Source: Acidimicrobiia bacterium (GTDB lineage: Bacteria > Actinomycetota > Acidimicrobiia > Acidimicrobiales > Poriferisodalaceae). From it: a stretch of DNA of 64,000 bases. A program made the translations under genes and the position numbers. Below are positions 51,420-58,493 of this stretch, one piece after another. Positions within the stretch are counted from its first letter, which is position 1, and each line of letters begins with the position of its first letter. The notes beneath the pieces are model-generated. The model worked only from the letters and a program-made list of their open reading frames with translations, searched no databases and was not told the origin of the DNA. The stretch covers positions 62,001 through 126,000 of the forward strand of contig JAJEEO010000003.1 of the NCBI GenBank assembly GCA_022820925.1, in the 5' to 3' direction.

Positions 51420-52115
51420 CTGAAACGCATCGAGCACACACTGCGAGGCGGCGCGCTGGACCGCGCCGCAGCGCGTGCACTGACTGATCTGTGCGCGTCG
51501 GTGCGCGAAGCGCGCGAGCCGGCGGTGCTGGTGCTGCGCAACGAGCCCGGCAGCGACTTCTGCTCGGGCATCGGCTTCGACCCGCTGGAGCTGCAGCCCG
51601 ACCCGGCGTCGGCGTTGGCAGCAGTTCGGAGCCCGGTGGTGTGCGCCATCTCGGGTGAATGCACCGGCGCGGGCCTCGAGATCGCGCTGGCCTGCGATGT
51701 GCGCCTGTGTGACGGGAGCGCCCGGTTCGCGATGCGCGAAGCGCTGGAAGGTCGGCTCCCGGCGTGGGGCGGCACCCAACGCCTGCCGCGGGCGATAGGT
51801 GCCTCGCGGGCGAGTTCGCTGCTGCTGCTGGGAACCGAGGTCGAGGCAGCGACCGCGCTGGAGTGGGGGCTCGTACACGCCGTCGAGGATGATCTGGACG
51901 AAGCAGTGGATCGCTGGCTGGACGAGCTGGCCGGCGCAGGGCCGCTGGCGCTGGAGTTCGCCAAGGAGGCCGTGCACCGGGGCTCTGAGCTGCCGCTGGC
52001 CGACGGCCTGCGCCTCGAAGGCGACCTGAACCACCAGCTCGCCGCCACCGAGGATCGTGCCGAGGGACTCGCCGCCTTCTTCGACAAGCGCCCGCCCGAC
52101 TTCTCAGGGCGTTAG
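51420..52115 (+). CDS. Enoyl-CoA hydratase/isomerase-like protein, probable CTG start
   Basis: This crotonase-fold protein has S-D-F-C-S-G-I-G-F near 40 and A-G-L-E-I near 77 as oxyanion segments, with a W-G-G-T-Q-R stretch near 115. The only ATG/GTG/TTG start in frame (51501) would delete the first beta strand. A CTG at 51420 behind GAGGGGG restores it and gives 231 residues. The crotonase N-terminus is still short for the family. The reading frame is the same as the small protein upstream, separated by its TGA at 51348-51350. Substrate unknown. Confidence 0.7.
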   Translation: MKRIEHTLRGGALDRAAARALTDLCASVREAREPAVLVLRNEPGSDFCSGIGFDPLELQPDPASALAAVRSPVVCAISGECTGAGLEIALACDVRLCDGSARFAMREALEGRLPAWGGTQRLPRAIGASRASSLLLLGTEVEAATALEWGLVHAVEDDLDEAVDRWLDELAGAGPLALEFAKEAVHRGSELPLADGLRLEGDLNHQLAATEDRAEGLAAFFDKRPPDFSGR

Positions 52116-52191
52116 CCGTGAGAAGCATCGGACACAGTTCGGGGCGTTAGCCGTGAAGAGCATCAGACACAGTTCGGGGCGTTAGCCGTGA
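52107..52191. repeat. 35-bp tandem repeat duplicating a stop/start junction (2.4 copies)
   Basis: Unit 52107-52141 is repeated at 52142-52176 (three mismatches) and partly at 52177-52191. Each copy holds GGGCGTTAGCCGTGA, that is a TAG stop, CC, then GTG. The first TAG ends the enoyl-CoA hydratase gene and the last GTG starts the next gene. The two inner GTGs open 10-codon ORFs reading MRSIGHSSGR and MKSIRHSSGR, each ending in TAG. Confidence 0.8.
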
Positions 52192-53240
52192 GCGATTGGC
52201 TGCCGCCGGGCCTGTTCGAATACGGCACCGAGCTGGCAGCTGCCGTCGATCGCCGGCTGGGCACCAGGGTCGTGGGCGAGGCAGATCGGTGGATCGAGAT
52301 GCCCCGGCGGGTCGGGGCTGCTGACGCGGCAACCCGACCGGTCCCGTGGGGCACCGGCGCGCTGTGTGTCGACCTCGGCCCAGACGACGCGGAGACCTGG
52401 GAACGCTTCGCCGAGGTGCACAAGGACGAACCCGATCCAGAAGCCGTTGCCGCAGCGGCCCAAGAGTGGCGCCTGCCGGTAACGCCGTACCGCCGGCTGC
52501 CCGCAGCGTCCATCCAGCGAGCTGGGATCTCGGCGGCGAGCACGGCGCCGACAACGTCAGGCATCGACCCCAGCACGGCCGGCGCGAAACGGGCCGCGTC
52601 CGGCATCGGCGGTGTGAACCTGGTGGACCTCACCTCGATGTGGGCCGGCCCGCTGTGCACCGAGCTGCTGGGCCGAGCGGGCGCAGAGGTGCGCAAGGTC
52701 AGCTCAGCGGCACGGCCAGACGGCCTCGTAGGCACGCCGATGTACGACGAGCTGAACGCACACAAGACCGCTGTCGAGCTCGATCCCCGGCATCGAGCAG
52801 GCCGTCGGGGCCTTGACGAGCTCTTGGCGACGGCAGACCTTCTGGTCACATCGTTGTCGCTACGGGCGCTCGCCAATCTGGGCCTGCTGCCGTCGCAGCT
52901 GTGCGCCCGCCACCCACGGCTGCTCACGTTGGCGATCACTGCATTCGAGCCGGATTCGCCGGAGCGCGACTGGATCGCCTACGGCACGGGCGTGCACGCC
53001 GTCTCGGGCTTGGGCTGGCTGGGAGACGAACCGCGGGAACCGGCGTATTCCTATCCCGATCCGCTCGCCGGACTGCAGGCGGCAAGCGTCGCGGTCGATC
53101 AGCTTGCGGGTGTCGCACCCCAGCACACGCGCGTGTCGCTGGCGGGCGCCATTGCGCCGCTCACCGCCTGGGCGACGTGTCGCAGCGCGGCGAACGCTCC
53201 GGTTCCCGCTGCCGGATCGGCTGGTGATCGGCATGGCTGA
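52188..53240 (+). CDS. Short atypical CaiB/BaiF-like CoA-transferase
   Basis: This 350-residue protein starts at the GTG of the third repeat unit. Its first 140 residues match nothing I recognise. From about 143 (V-N-L-V-D-L-T-S-M-W-A-G-P-L-C) it follows the family III N-terminal lobe, including L-L-G-R-A-G-A-E-V-R-K-V. The C-terminal lobe of normal enzymes is missing or very reduced. It may be a truncated partner needing another subunit, or have a new role. Its end overlaps the following hydratase gene by 8 bp. Confidence 0.65.
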   Translation: MSDWLPPGLFEYGTELAAAVDRRLGTRVVGEADRWIEMPRRVGAADAATRPVPWGTGALCVDLGPDDAETWERFAEVHKDEPDPEAVAAAAQEWRLPVTPYRRLPAASIQRAGISAASTAPTTSGIDPSTAGAKRAASGIGGVNLVDLTSMWAGPLCTELLGRAGAEVRKVSSAARPDGLVGTPMYDELNAHKTAVELDPRHRAGRRGLDELLATADLLVTSLSLRALANLGLLPSQLCARHPRLLTLAITAFEPDSPERDWIAYGTGVHAVSGLGWLGDEPREPAYSYPDPLAGLQAASVAVDQLAGVAPQHTRVSLAGAIAPLTAWATCRSAANAPVPAAGSAGDRHG

Positions 53241-53946
53241 GCGGGTGCGGCTGGTGTTCGGCCATGACGGCGTGGCCACGATCACGCTGTGCCATCCGCC
53301 GCTCAACATCTACGACCTGGACATGCGCGACGGGCTCATCGAGGCGATCACTGCCGTGCGCGATGTCCCCGACGTGCGCTGCGTGGTGCTCGCCGCCGAC
53401 GGCAAGCACTTCAGCGCTGGCGCCGACCTGTCCGAGTTCGGCACCGCGGAGTCGATCTTCGATGCACGCCGCATCCGCTGGGACCGCGATCCGTGGCTGC
53501 CGCTGGTGAACTTGCCAGTGCCCACCCTGTGCGCGCTGCACGGCTACGCGCTCGGCTCGGGGCTGGAGATGTCGCTGCTGTGCGACCTGCGCATCGCCAG
53601 CGAAGACTCGGTGATGGGCCTGCCAGAAACCAAGCTCGGCATGCTTCCCGCTGCCGGCGGCACCCAGAGCCTCACCGCGGCCATCGGACCTGTGGCTGCC
53701 TTGCCGCTGGTGCTCAGCGGCAGAAACATCGACGCAGCCGAGGCTCTCCGGCTCGGCATCGTCGCCGAGGTCGTGCCGCCCGACGATCTCGACAGCCGCA
53801 CAGCGGAATTGGCCGGTCAGCTCGCCCGGATCGATCTGCCCGTGGCGCGAGCGCTCCGCCGTTGCCTGCGAGCCGCGAACGACCTCCCGCTCAGCGACGG
53901 CTTGGCTGTCGAGAGGCGCTCGGCCCGCCTCGTTGCCGACCACTAG
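53233..53946 (+). CDS. Enoyl-CoA hydratase/isomerase family protein
   Basis: This 237-residue crotonase has K-H-F-S-A-G-A-D-L near 57-65 and G-Y-A-L-G-S-G-L-E near 100-108 as oxyanion segments, and P-E-T-K-L-G near 126 with catalytic Glu. It overlaps the atypical CoA-transferase gene by 8 bp, which points to coupled translation. The third hydratase-like gene in the window, it probably serves the same pathway as its upstream neighbours. Confidence 0.85.
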   Translation: MAERVRLVFGHDGVATITLCHPPLNIYDLDMRDGLIEAITAVRDVPDVRCVVLAADGKHFSAGADLSEFGTAESIFDARRIRWDRDPWLPLVNLPVPTLCALHGYALGSGLEMSLLCDLRIASEDSVMGLPETKLGMLPAAGGTQSLTAAIGPVAALPLVLSGRNIDAAEALRLGIVAEVVPPDDLDSRTAELAGQLARIDLPVARALRRCLRAANDLPLSDGLAVERRSARLVADH

Positions 53947-54009
53947 CTCTCGGGCACAGCCCCACCGGACGACACGCAGCAGCTCACTGACCGAATTGGG
54001 TGTGGATCT

Positions 54010-54024
54010 GCCGCCTCGGGCGGC
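54010..54024. terminator. Hairpin between convergent genes
   Basis: GCCGCC (54010-54015), TCG loop, GGCGGC (54019-54024) form a perfect 6-bp stem in the 132-bp gap between the hydratase and VOC genes. Confidence 0.45.
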
Positions 54025-54078
54025 CCCATTGCACGCAGAAGCAGCGCAGTCGTCGGTGAACTGCGAACTCTCGCGACC

Positions 54079-54504
54079 TCAGCGGGAGACGACGCAGAAT
54101 TCGGAGCCCTCGGGGTCGGCCATGACGGTGGCCCGGAAACCGAGGTGGCCGGCGCCCTCCTCCGCGGCGGGCACCAGCACGGTTGCCCCAAGCGACACGA
54201 GGCGGGCGACCTCGGTTTCCATGTCACCGGTGAACAGGTCGAGATGTGCCCGCAGCTTCGCAGTCTTCGCTTCGGGAACCCGCTGGATGGTCAGGTGGTT
54301 CAGCATCCGGCCACCGCCGGCCTCCGACAGCGTGATGTAGGGACGCCCGTTGCCGACCCGCGTATTGAAGCCGATGGCGGATTGCCAGAAGTCGGCGATG
54401 CGCTCGGGGTCGGCGCAGTCAATCGTCACGCCCACGGCCCGCAATTGCGGCGCGTCGGCCATGTCATCGGTCGTGTCAGATGTCGCAGCGGCCGTCTCGC
54501 TCAT
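54079..54504 (-). CDS. VOC-family (glyoxalase-fold) protein
   Basis: This 141-residue single-domain VOC protein (V-G-V-T-I-D-C-A-D-P-E near 24-34; M-A-D-P-E-G-S-E-F near 128) looks like an antibiotic-resistance/dioxygenase relative of unknown substrate. It lies 11 bp after the ADC-like gene on the same strand, so it is the last gene of that operon. Confidence 0.8.
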   Translation of the reverse strand: MSETAAATSDTTDDMADAPQLRAVGVTIDCADPERIADFWQSAIGFNTRVGNGRPYITLSEAGGGRMLNHLTIQRVPEAKTAKLRAHLDLFTGDMETEVARLVSLGATVLVPAAEEGAGHLGFRATVMADPEGSEFCVVSR

Positions 54505-54515
54505 GTCAGCGGAAA

Positions 54516-55316
54516 TTACTGCACCCGTTCGGTGCCCTCTGCGGCGGGCAACGCTGGATCGCAGACGAATCGGCTGGCGGGAATCTCGATGTCCTCCAGC
54601 GACACAGAGCAGCTCACGACCCAGTACGGATCCAGCAGCGGCTGCCCCCAAGCGGCCGCATCGAAAGCATCGATCCGGGCCGCCAGCCGCTCGACACGCG
54701 ACGGCTCGTGATGCGTCTCGACCTGGACGAGCCGGAGCCCCAGCGGCGTGTGCGCCAGGTTCATCGAGCCGACGTGCTGGAGATCGCCGACCGACAGCGG
54801 ATCGGGGTCGAGTGCGCTGAGGGCCAGCATCAGTCTGTTGCTTCTGCCGTTGCTGCCGGCGCTGCCGCCCTCGCCGCCGCCGTGACTCCCGCCGTCGTCG
54901 TCTTCGGCTGACACCCGCAGATCGACCTCGTCGTAGTGCCGTCGCAGCGAGATTTCGGCCTGGCGGGTCGGGAAGCCGAACTGCGACCGCAAGCCTGCAA
55001 CGGCGTCGTGGGTGGAAGCGGCTGCGCCGACGCAGAACGTCCGGGCGCGGGCGCCGCTGCGGCACACCACTCGCACGAACGCAGCGCTGAAAGCTCCCCA
55101 CGGGCTCTCGGACACGTCCCACGCCAGCAGGGACATAGCGGGCGGCACGATGGGGTGCAGTCCTGGCGGCAGTACTGCTTCACGCGCTGGGCGCCGCAGC
55201 TCGGCAACCAGCGACAGGCCCGTCACCCCGCAGAGCCGCACCGACTCCGTGCCGAAGGCAGCGATCTCGGGTGCACCGGCGGCCAGCTCGTCGACCGATG
55301 CCGTTCCCGAGATCAT
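54516..55316 (-). CDS. Acetoacetate-decarboxylase-fold protein
   Basis: This 266-residue protein has a beta-barrel-like series of strands with L-P-P-G-L-H-P-I-V-P-P near 45 and a Gly/Ser-rich loop near 150-165. It resembles the acetoacetate decarboxylase (ADC/DUF2071) superfamily. A clear catalytic Lys is not evident, so another reaction or a binding role is possible. The ATG overlaps the LLM oxidoreductase stop by 4 bp. Confidence 0.55.
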   Translation of the reverse strand: MISGTASVDELAAGAPEIAAFGTESVRLCGVTGLSLVAELRRPAREAVLPPGLHPIVPPAMSLLAWDVSESPWGAFSAAFVRVVCRSGARARTFCVGAAASTHDAVAGLRSQFGFPTRQAEISLRRHYDEVDLRVSAEDDDGGSHGGGEGGSAGSNGRSNRLMLALSALDPDPLSVGDLQHVGSMNLAHTPLGLRLVQVETHHEPSRVERLAARIDAFDAAAWGQPLLDPYWVVSCSVSLEDIEIPASRFVCDPALPAAEGTERVQ

Positions 55317-56518
55317 CGGCCCGCCCCGGCGGGCATCGTGGATGGCACGGGCGTACCAGAAGCGCCGACGTCGGGAACGGTGGTCGGCGCCTGAACGCGG
55401 GCCGCCCGCTCGTCCGGCGTCCGGAACTGCGGGATCACCTCGGTCGCGAACAACCGCAGGCTGTCGAGCACCTGCTCCTGGGGGATCATCTCCATGGCGT
55501 TGAGCAGGAAGTTGATGCCGGTCACGCCGACGTCCTCCCACTTGCGGATGGTCCGCACGAGATGGTCGGGGTCGCCGATGCCGACGCCTTCCGGCAAGCC
55601 CTTGGCAGCGCTCGGGTCGTCGGCGGGCGCGCTGCCATTCGGGGTCCCGCGGCTGCGCAGCGCAGCACCCGCGTTGCCGAGGGTCTGGTACGCCCGGGTC
55701 GGGTACGCCTCGCGGGTGAAGTACAGATGGGCGTTCGACATGCTGAATGCACCCACCATCGGCAGGCCCAGCGCTGCCGCCTGGCGGTAGTCCTCGTGGC
55801 AGTAGAGGAAGTTGAGCGTGTGGACCTGGTCGTTCACGAAGCTGCCGACCGGATCGCAGTTCGCCACCCGTCGGTAGTACTCCTTGGTGCGGCGCTCCTG
55901 CTCGGCAAACGGGGCGGCGCTCACGCCCAAACACCCCAGCCCACGCTCGGCGGCGTCCAGCTCGGTGCCCGGCGTGGTCACGGTCACCCACATCGGCGGG
56001 TGCGGTTCTTGGAACGGCTTGGGGATGACGTTGCGGGCGGGCATCTCGAAGCGGGCGCCCTCCCAGCCGAAGTCGTCGTCGGTCCACATCTGCGGGATCA
56101 CCCGACAGAACTCGTCCCACGTCTTCTTGGTGTCGTCGGGATCGGCGCAGAACCCGCCCAGCTCGGTCCAGGTGCTCGACCGGGCCGTGCCCAGCTCCAG
56201 GCGGCCGTTCGAGATGATGTCGAGCGCGGCCGCCCGCTCGGCAACCCGGATCGGGTTGTTCATCTCGGGCACGCACACCACGGCACCGTGGCCCACCCGG
56301 ATGCGCCGGGTCTGCGCAGCGACGGCCGTCAGGAACACCTCAGGCGCAGGGCAGTGCGAGTACTCCTCGAGGAAGTGATGCTCCACCGCCCAGACGTGGT
56401 CGAATCCCAGCTCGTCGGCCACCCGGCACTGTTCGAGCGCGTTGTGGTACGTCAGCCACTCATTCGCCCGGCTGAACGGCCGCGGCACCGACAGCTCGTA
56501 GAAGATCCCAAACTTCAT
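55313..56518 (-). CDS. LLM-class flavin-dependent oxidoreductase
   Basis: This 401-residue luciferase-like monooxygenase-fold protein starts M-K-F-G-I-F-Y-E and has V-E-H-H-F near 45 and an R-L-E-L-G-T-A-R phosphate/FMN region near 106. It would use reduced FMN or F420 to oxidise an organic substrate. F420 use is possible in actinobacteria but not proven by sequence. It is translationally linked with the ADC-like gene and lies in a minus-strand operon with an amidohydrolase. Confidence 0.85.
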   Translation of the reverse strand: MKFGIFYELSVPRPFSRANEWLTYHNALEQCRVADELGFDHVWAVEHHFLEEYSHCPAPEVFLTAVAAQTRRIRVGHGAVVCVPEMNNPIRVAERAAALDIISNGRLELGTARSSTWTELGGFCADPDDTKKTWDEFCRVIPQMWTDDDFGWEGARFEMPARNVIPKPFQEPHPPMWVTVTTPGTELDAAERGLGCLGVSAAPFAEQERRTKEYYRRVANCDPVGSFVNDQVHTLNFLYCHEDYRQAAALGLPMVGAFSMSNAHLYFTREAYPTRAYQTLGNAGAALRSRGTPNGSAPADDPSAAKGLPEGVGIGDPDHLVRTIRKWEDVGVTGINFLLNAMEMIPQEQVLDSLRLFATEVIPQFRTPDERAARVQAPTTVPDVGASGTPVPSTMPAGAGR

Positions 56519-56585
56519 GGCGCAGTTCTAGCCCAGCTGGGTCCGCCGTCGTCGGGACGGCTACCGATCGCTGAGCAGAGTTGCG

Positions 56586-57758
56586 CTAGATGTTGATGCG
56601 GTAGAGCTCGGCTGCGTTGAGGGACATGATGCGCTCGATGTCGTCGCGGGGGATTCCCTCGAGTGCTTTGACTAGGTCGTGGTCGTCGCGGGGGTAGAGG
56701 CAGGTGGGGTGGGGGAAGTCGGTCTCGAACATGAGCGACTGGGCGCCGACGTACTCAAGCGTGGGCCTAACCGTTGAACGCTCGAACCAGAAGCAGCCGT
56801 AGAACTGGCGGCGGAAGTAGTCGGAGGGCAGCATCGAGAGCTCCGCCAACTCGTTCGGCGCCGTCTCCGCCATCTGGTGGTCGAGCACTTCGAGGAAGAA
56901 CGGCAGCCAGCCCACCCCGCTCTCGACCGAGACGAACTTCACGTCCGGAAAGCGCTCGGGCACGCCGGAGTAGATCATGTTGCCGACCACCCGGGCGTTG
57001 CCCATGAACAGGTTCGCCGAGCCCACCGCCAGACGCCGCTCGGGCCCGAACGACGGCCACGGCGCCTTGCCGTAGTAGTCGAGGTTCCCCTTGGAGGAGC
57101 CGATGTGGAAGTTGACCGGCATCGCCAGGTCTGAGCACACCTGCCACACCGGATCCCAGTGGGGCATCGCCATGTCGGGCAGCCCCGCTTCTTCAGGGTT
57201 GGAGCAGGTCACGATGCCGCGCAGGCCGTTGGCGTGACAGCGCTCGATCTCGCGCACCGCTGCGTCGAGGTCCCACCACGGCAGCAACGCCATGCCGAAT
57301 ACCCGCTGACCGCTGGCTTCCTGGAACTCGGCGAGGGCATCGTTGTAGATCTCCACCGAGATGAGCCGCAGGGCGTCGTCGGGCGACTTCAGGAAGTTCT
57401 GGTTGCCGAAGCCGGCCACGTTCGGGTACATGATCTGCGCATCGAGGCCGAGCTCGTCGAGCATGGCAACCCGGGCCTCCGCGTCGTAACTGGCGCGGTG
57501 CACCATCTCGTTGTCGAAGTCGAAGAACACCGTGCCGGTGACCTTCTGACCGTCAGGATCGACGACCGACGAGGCGATCGGCAGCCCAATAGGAATGGCG
57601 TCGTCGAACCACCAGCGGCGCTTGCCGTCGCGCTCAGCCATGCGCGGCACGCGGTCGCGGTACTTCGCGGGTGCCCGCGACGTCCACAGGTCGTATGGCT
57701 CCGACCAGTGGCTGTCGGTGTCGATGATCTTGAGGTCGTCGAGAATCGTGCCGCTCAT
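56586..57758 (-). CDS. Amidohydrolase_2 family (ACMSD-like) hydrolase/decarboxylase
   Basis: This 390-residue TIM-barrel amidohydrolase has I-D-T-D-S-H-W near 12-18 for metal, N-F-H-I-G near 215, S-V-E-S-G-V-G near 270, and M-F-E-T-D-F-P-H near 345 with the catalytic Asp. Family members decarboxylate or hydrolyse aromatic or 2-pyrone-type acids. It is 25 bp downstream of the DsbA-like selenoprotein gene and upstream of the LLM flavoprotein gene, suggesting one catabolic operon. Confidence 0.85.
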   Translation of the reverse strand: MSGTILDDLKIIDTDSHWSEPYDLWTSRAPAKYRDRVPRMAERDGKRRWWFDDAIPIGLPIASSVVDPDGQKVTGTVFFDFDNEMVHRASYDAEARVAMLDELGLDAQIMYPNVAGFGNQNFLKSPDDALRLISVEIYNDALAEFQEASGQRVFGMALLPWWDLDAAVREIERCHANGLRGIVTCSNPEEAGLPDMAMPHWDPVWQVCSDLAMPVNFHIGSSKGNLDYYGKAPWPSFGPERRLAVGSANLFMGNARVVGNMIYSGVPERFPDVKFVSVESGVGWLPFFLEVLDHQMAETAPNELAELSMLPSDYFRRQFYGCFWFERSTVRPTLEYVGAQSLMFETDFPHPTCLYPRDDHDLVKALEGIPRDDIERIMSLNAAELYRINI

Positions 57759-57783
57759 CGACCTAGAACCTCTGCAGGGATCC

Positions 57784-58446
57784 TCAGCCGACTGGCGGGA
57801 CGGTGACCGGGCGTTCGCCGAACTCGGGACGCTCGGTGCGGGTCTTCTTCAGCTCCCAGAAGCCGTCGATGTCCATCATGGCCACCATGCCGTCCCACAG
57901 CTTCAGGGCTTCTTCGCCCTTGGGTGCGCGGGTGATCACGGGACCGAAGATGCCCACGCGCTCGCCGTCGCTGCGGTTGAGGGCGATGATCGGCGTGCCG
58001 ACATCGGTGCCCACGAGCACCAAGCCCTCGTCCATGCGGGTGCGGATCTCGGCATCCCACTTCTCGTCCGTGGCTGCCTTGGCGTGCTCGGGATCGATAC
58101 CGAGATCTTCGAGTGCTTTCGCGATGTCGAAGTCGCGGTCACCGTCGTGGTGGATGCGGCTGGCAAAGTCCCAGTACACGCCGAACACGGCGTCATCGCC
58201 CTCGGCGGCCCGGATCGACTCCATCACCCGCAGTTGGCCGTGCGTGCCGACCACTGCGTCGTAGTACGGGCTGTCTGTCGGGGGCTCATTCTTGAAGAGC
58301 AGGCTGATCGGCTGCCACTTCACCTTCAGGTTCCGTTCGGAAGCAACGTCATCGACGACCCACCTGGCCGTCACCCAGCACCAAGGTCAGATGGGGTCTA
58401 CCCAGAACTCGATCTCGGCGGCTTCGGTTCCCGTGTCAGTTGACAT
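57784..58446 (-). CDS. Candidate selenoprotein: DsbA-like, Rv2466c-type mycothiol-dependent reductase with U-P-W-C active site
   Basis: Reading from an ATG at 58444-58446, the frame stays open to 57784 except for one TGA at 58387-58389. Translating it as selenocysteine gives 220 residues. Sec is at 20 and Cys at 23, in F-W-V-D-P-I-U-P-W-C-W. Rv2466c-type DsbA proteins have C-P-W-C with Cys in both positions. The first, nucleophilic Cys attacks disulfides or mycothiol, so Sec falls exactly at the catalytic position. Downstream W-Q-P-I-S-L-L-F-K-N-E, T-D-V-G-T-P and I-F-G-P-V-I match the family. An SECIS-like hairpin follows. Ordinary calling starts at GTG 58374 and loses the active site. Alternatives are a sequencing error or pseudogene, but the intact remainder argues against a pseudogene. 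Confidence 0.82.
58353..58373 (-). promoter_or_regulatory. Candidate bacterial SECIS hairpin
   Basis: In the mRNA, UGACGGCC (58373-58366) pairs with GGUCGUCG (58360-58353) in an 8-bp stem with two G-U pairs. The loop is AGGUG (58365-58361). The loop begins 21 nt after the UGA, and a G occupies its second and third positions. Known bacterial SECIS elements have an apical loop G and lie at about this distance; the E. coli fdhF loop is AGGUCU. Confidence 0.7.
58387..58389 (-). other. Recoded TGA codon, predicted selenocysteine 20
   Basis: TGA replaces the N-terminal Cys codon of a C-P-W-C motif. It is the only in-frame stop in the gene, flanked by well-conserved D-P-I and P-W-C-W. Insertion needs SelA, SelB, SelC and SelD, none of which lie in this window. 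Confidence 0.8.
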
Positions 58447-58493
58447 GCGGGCAATCTACCTGCGACGCGACGCCCCCATCCGGGGAGCAGGTG

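Noticed and set aside
57784..58374. 196-residue ORF starting at GTG 58374 as the complete DsbA-like gene
   Set aside because: It lacks the active-site strand and C-P-W-C motif. The upstream codons through the TGA encode exactly the missing part.
58366..58389. Alternative hairpin GACC...GGTC beginning at the TGA, or CTGG/CCAG, as the SECIS element
   Set aside because: Either stem is only about 4 bp at its core and puts the loop too close to the TGA. The 8-bp stem with AGGUG loop fits bacterial geometry better.
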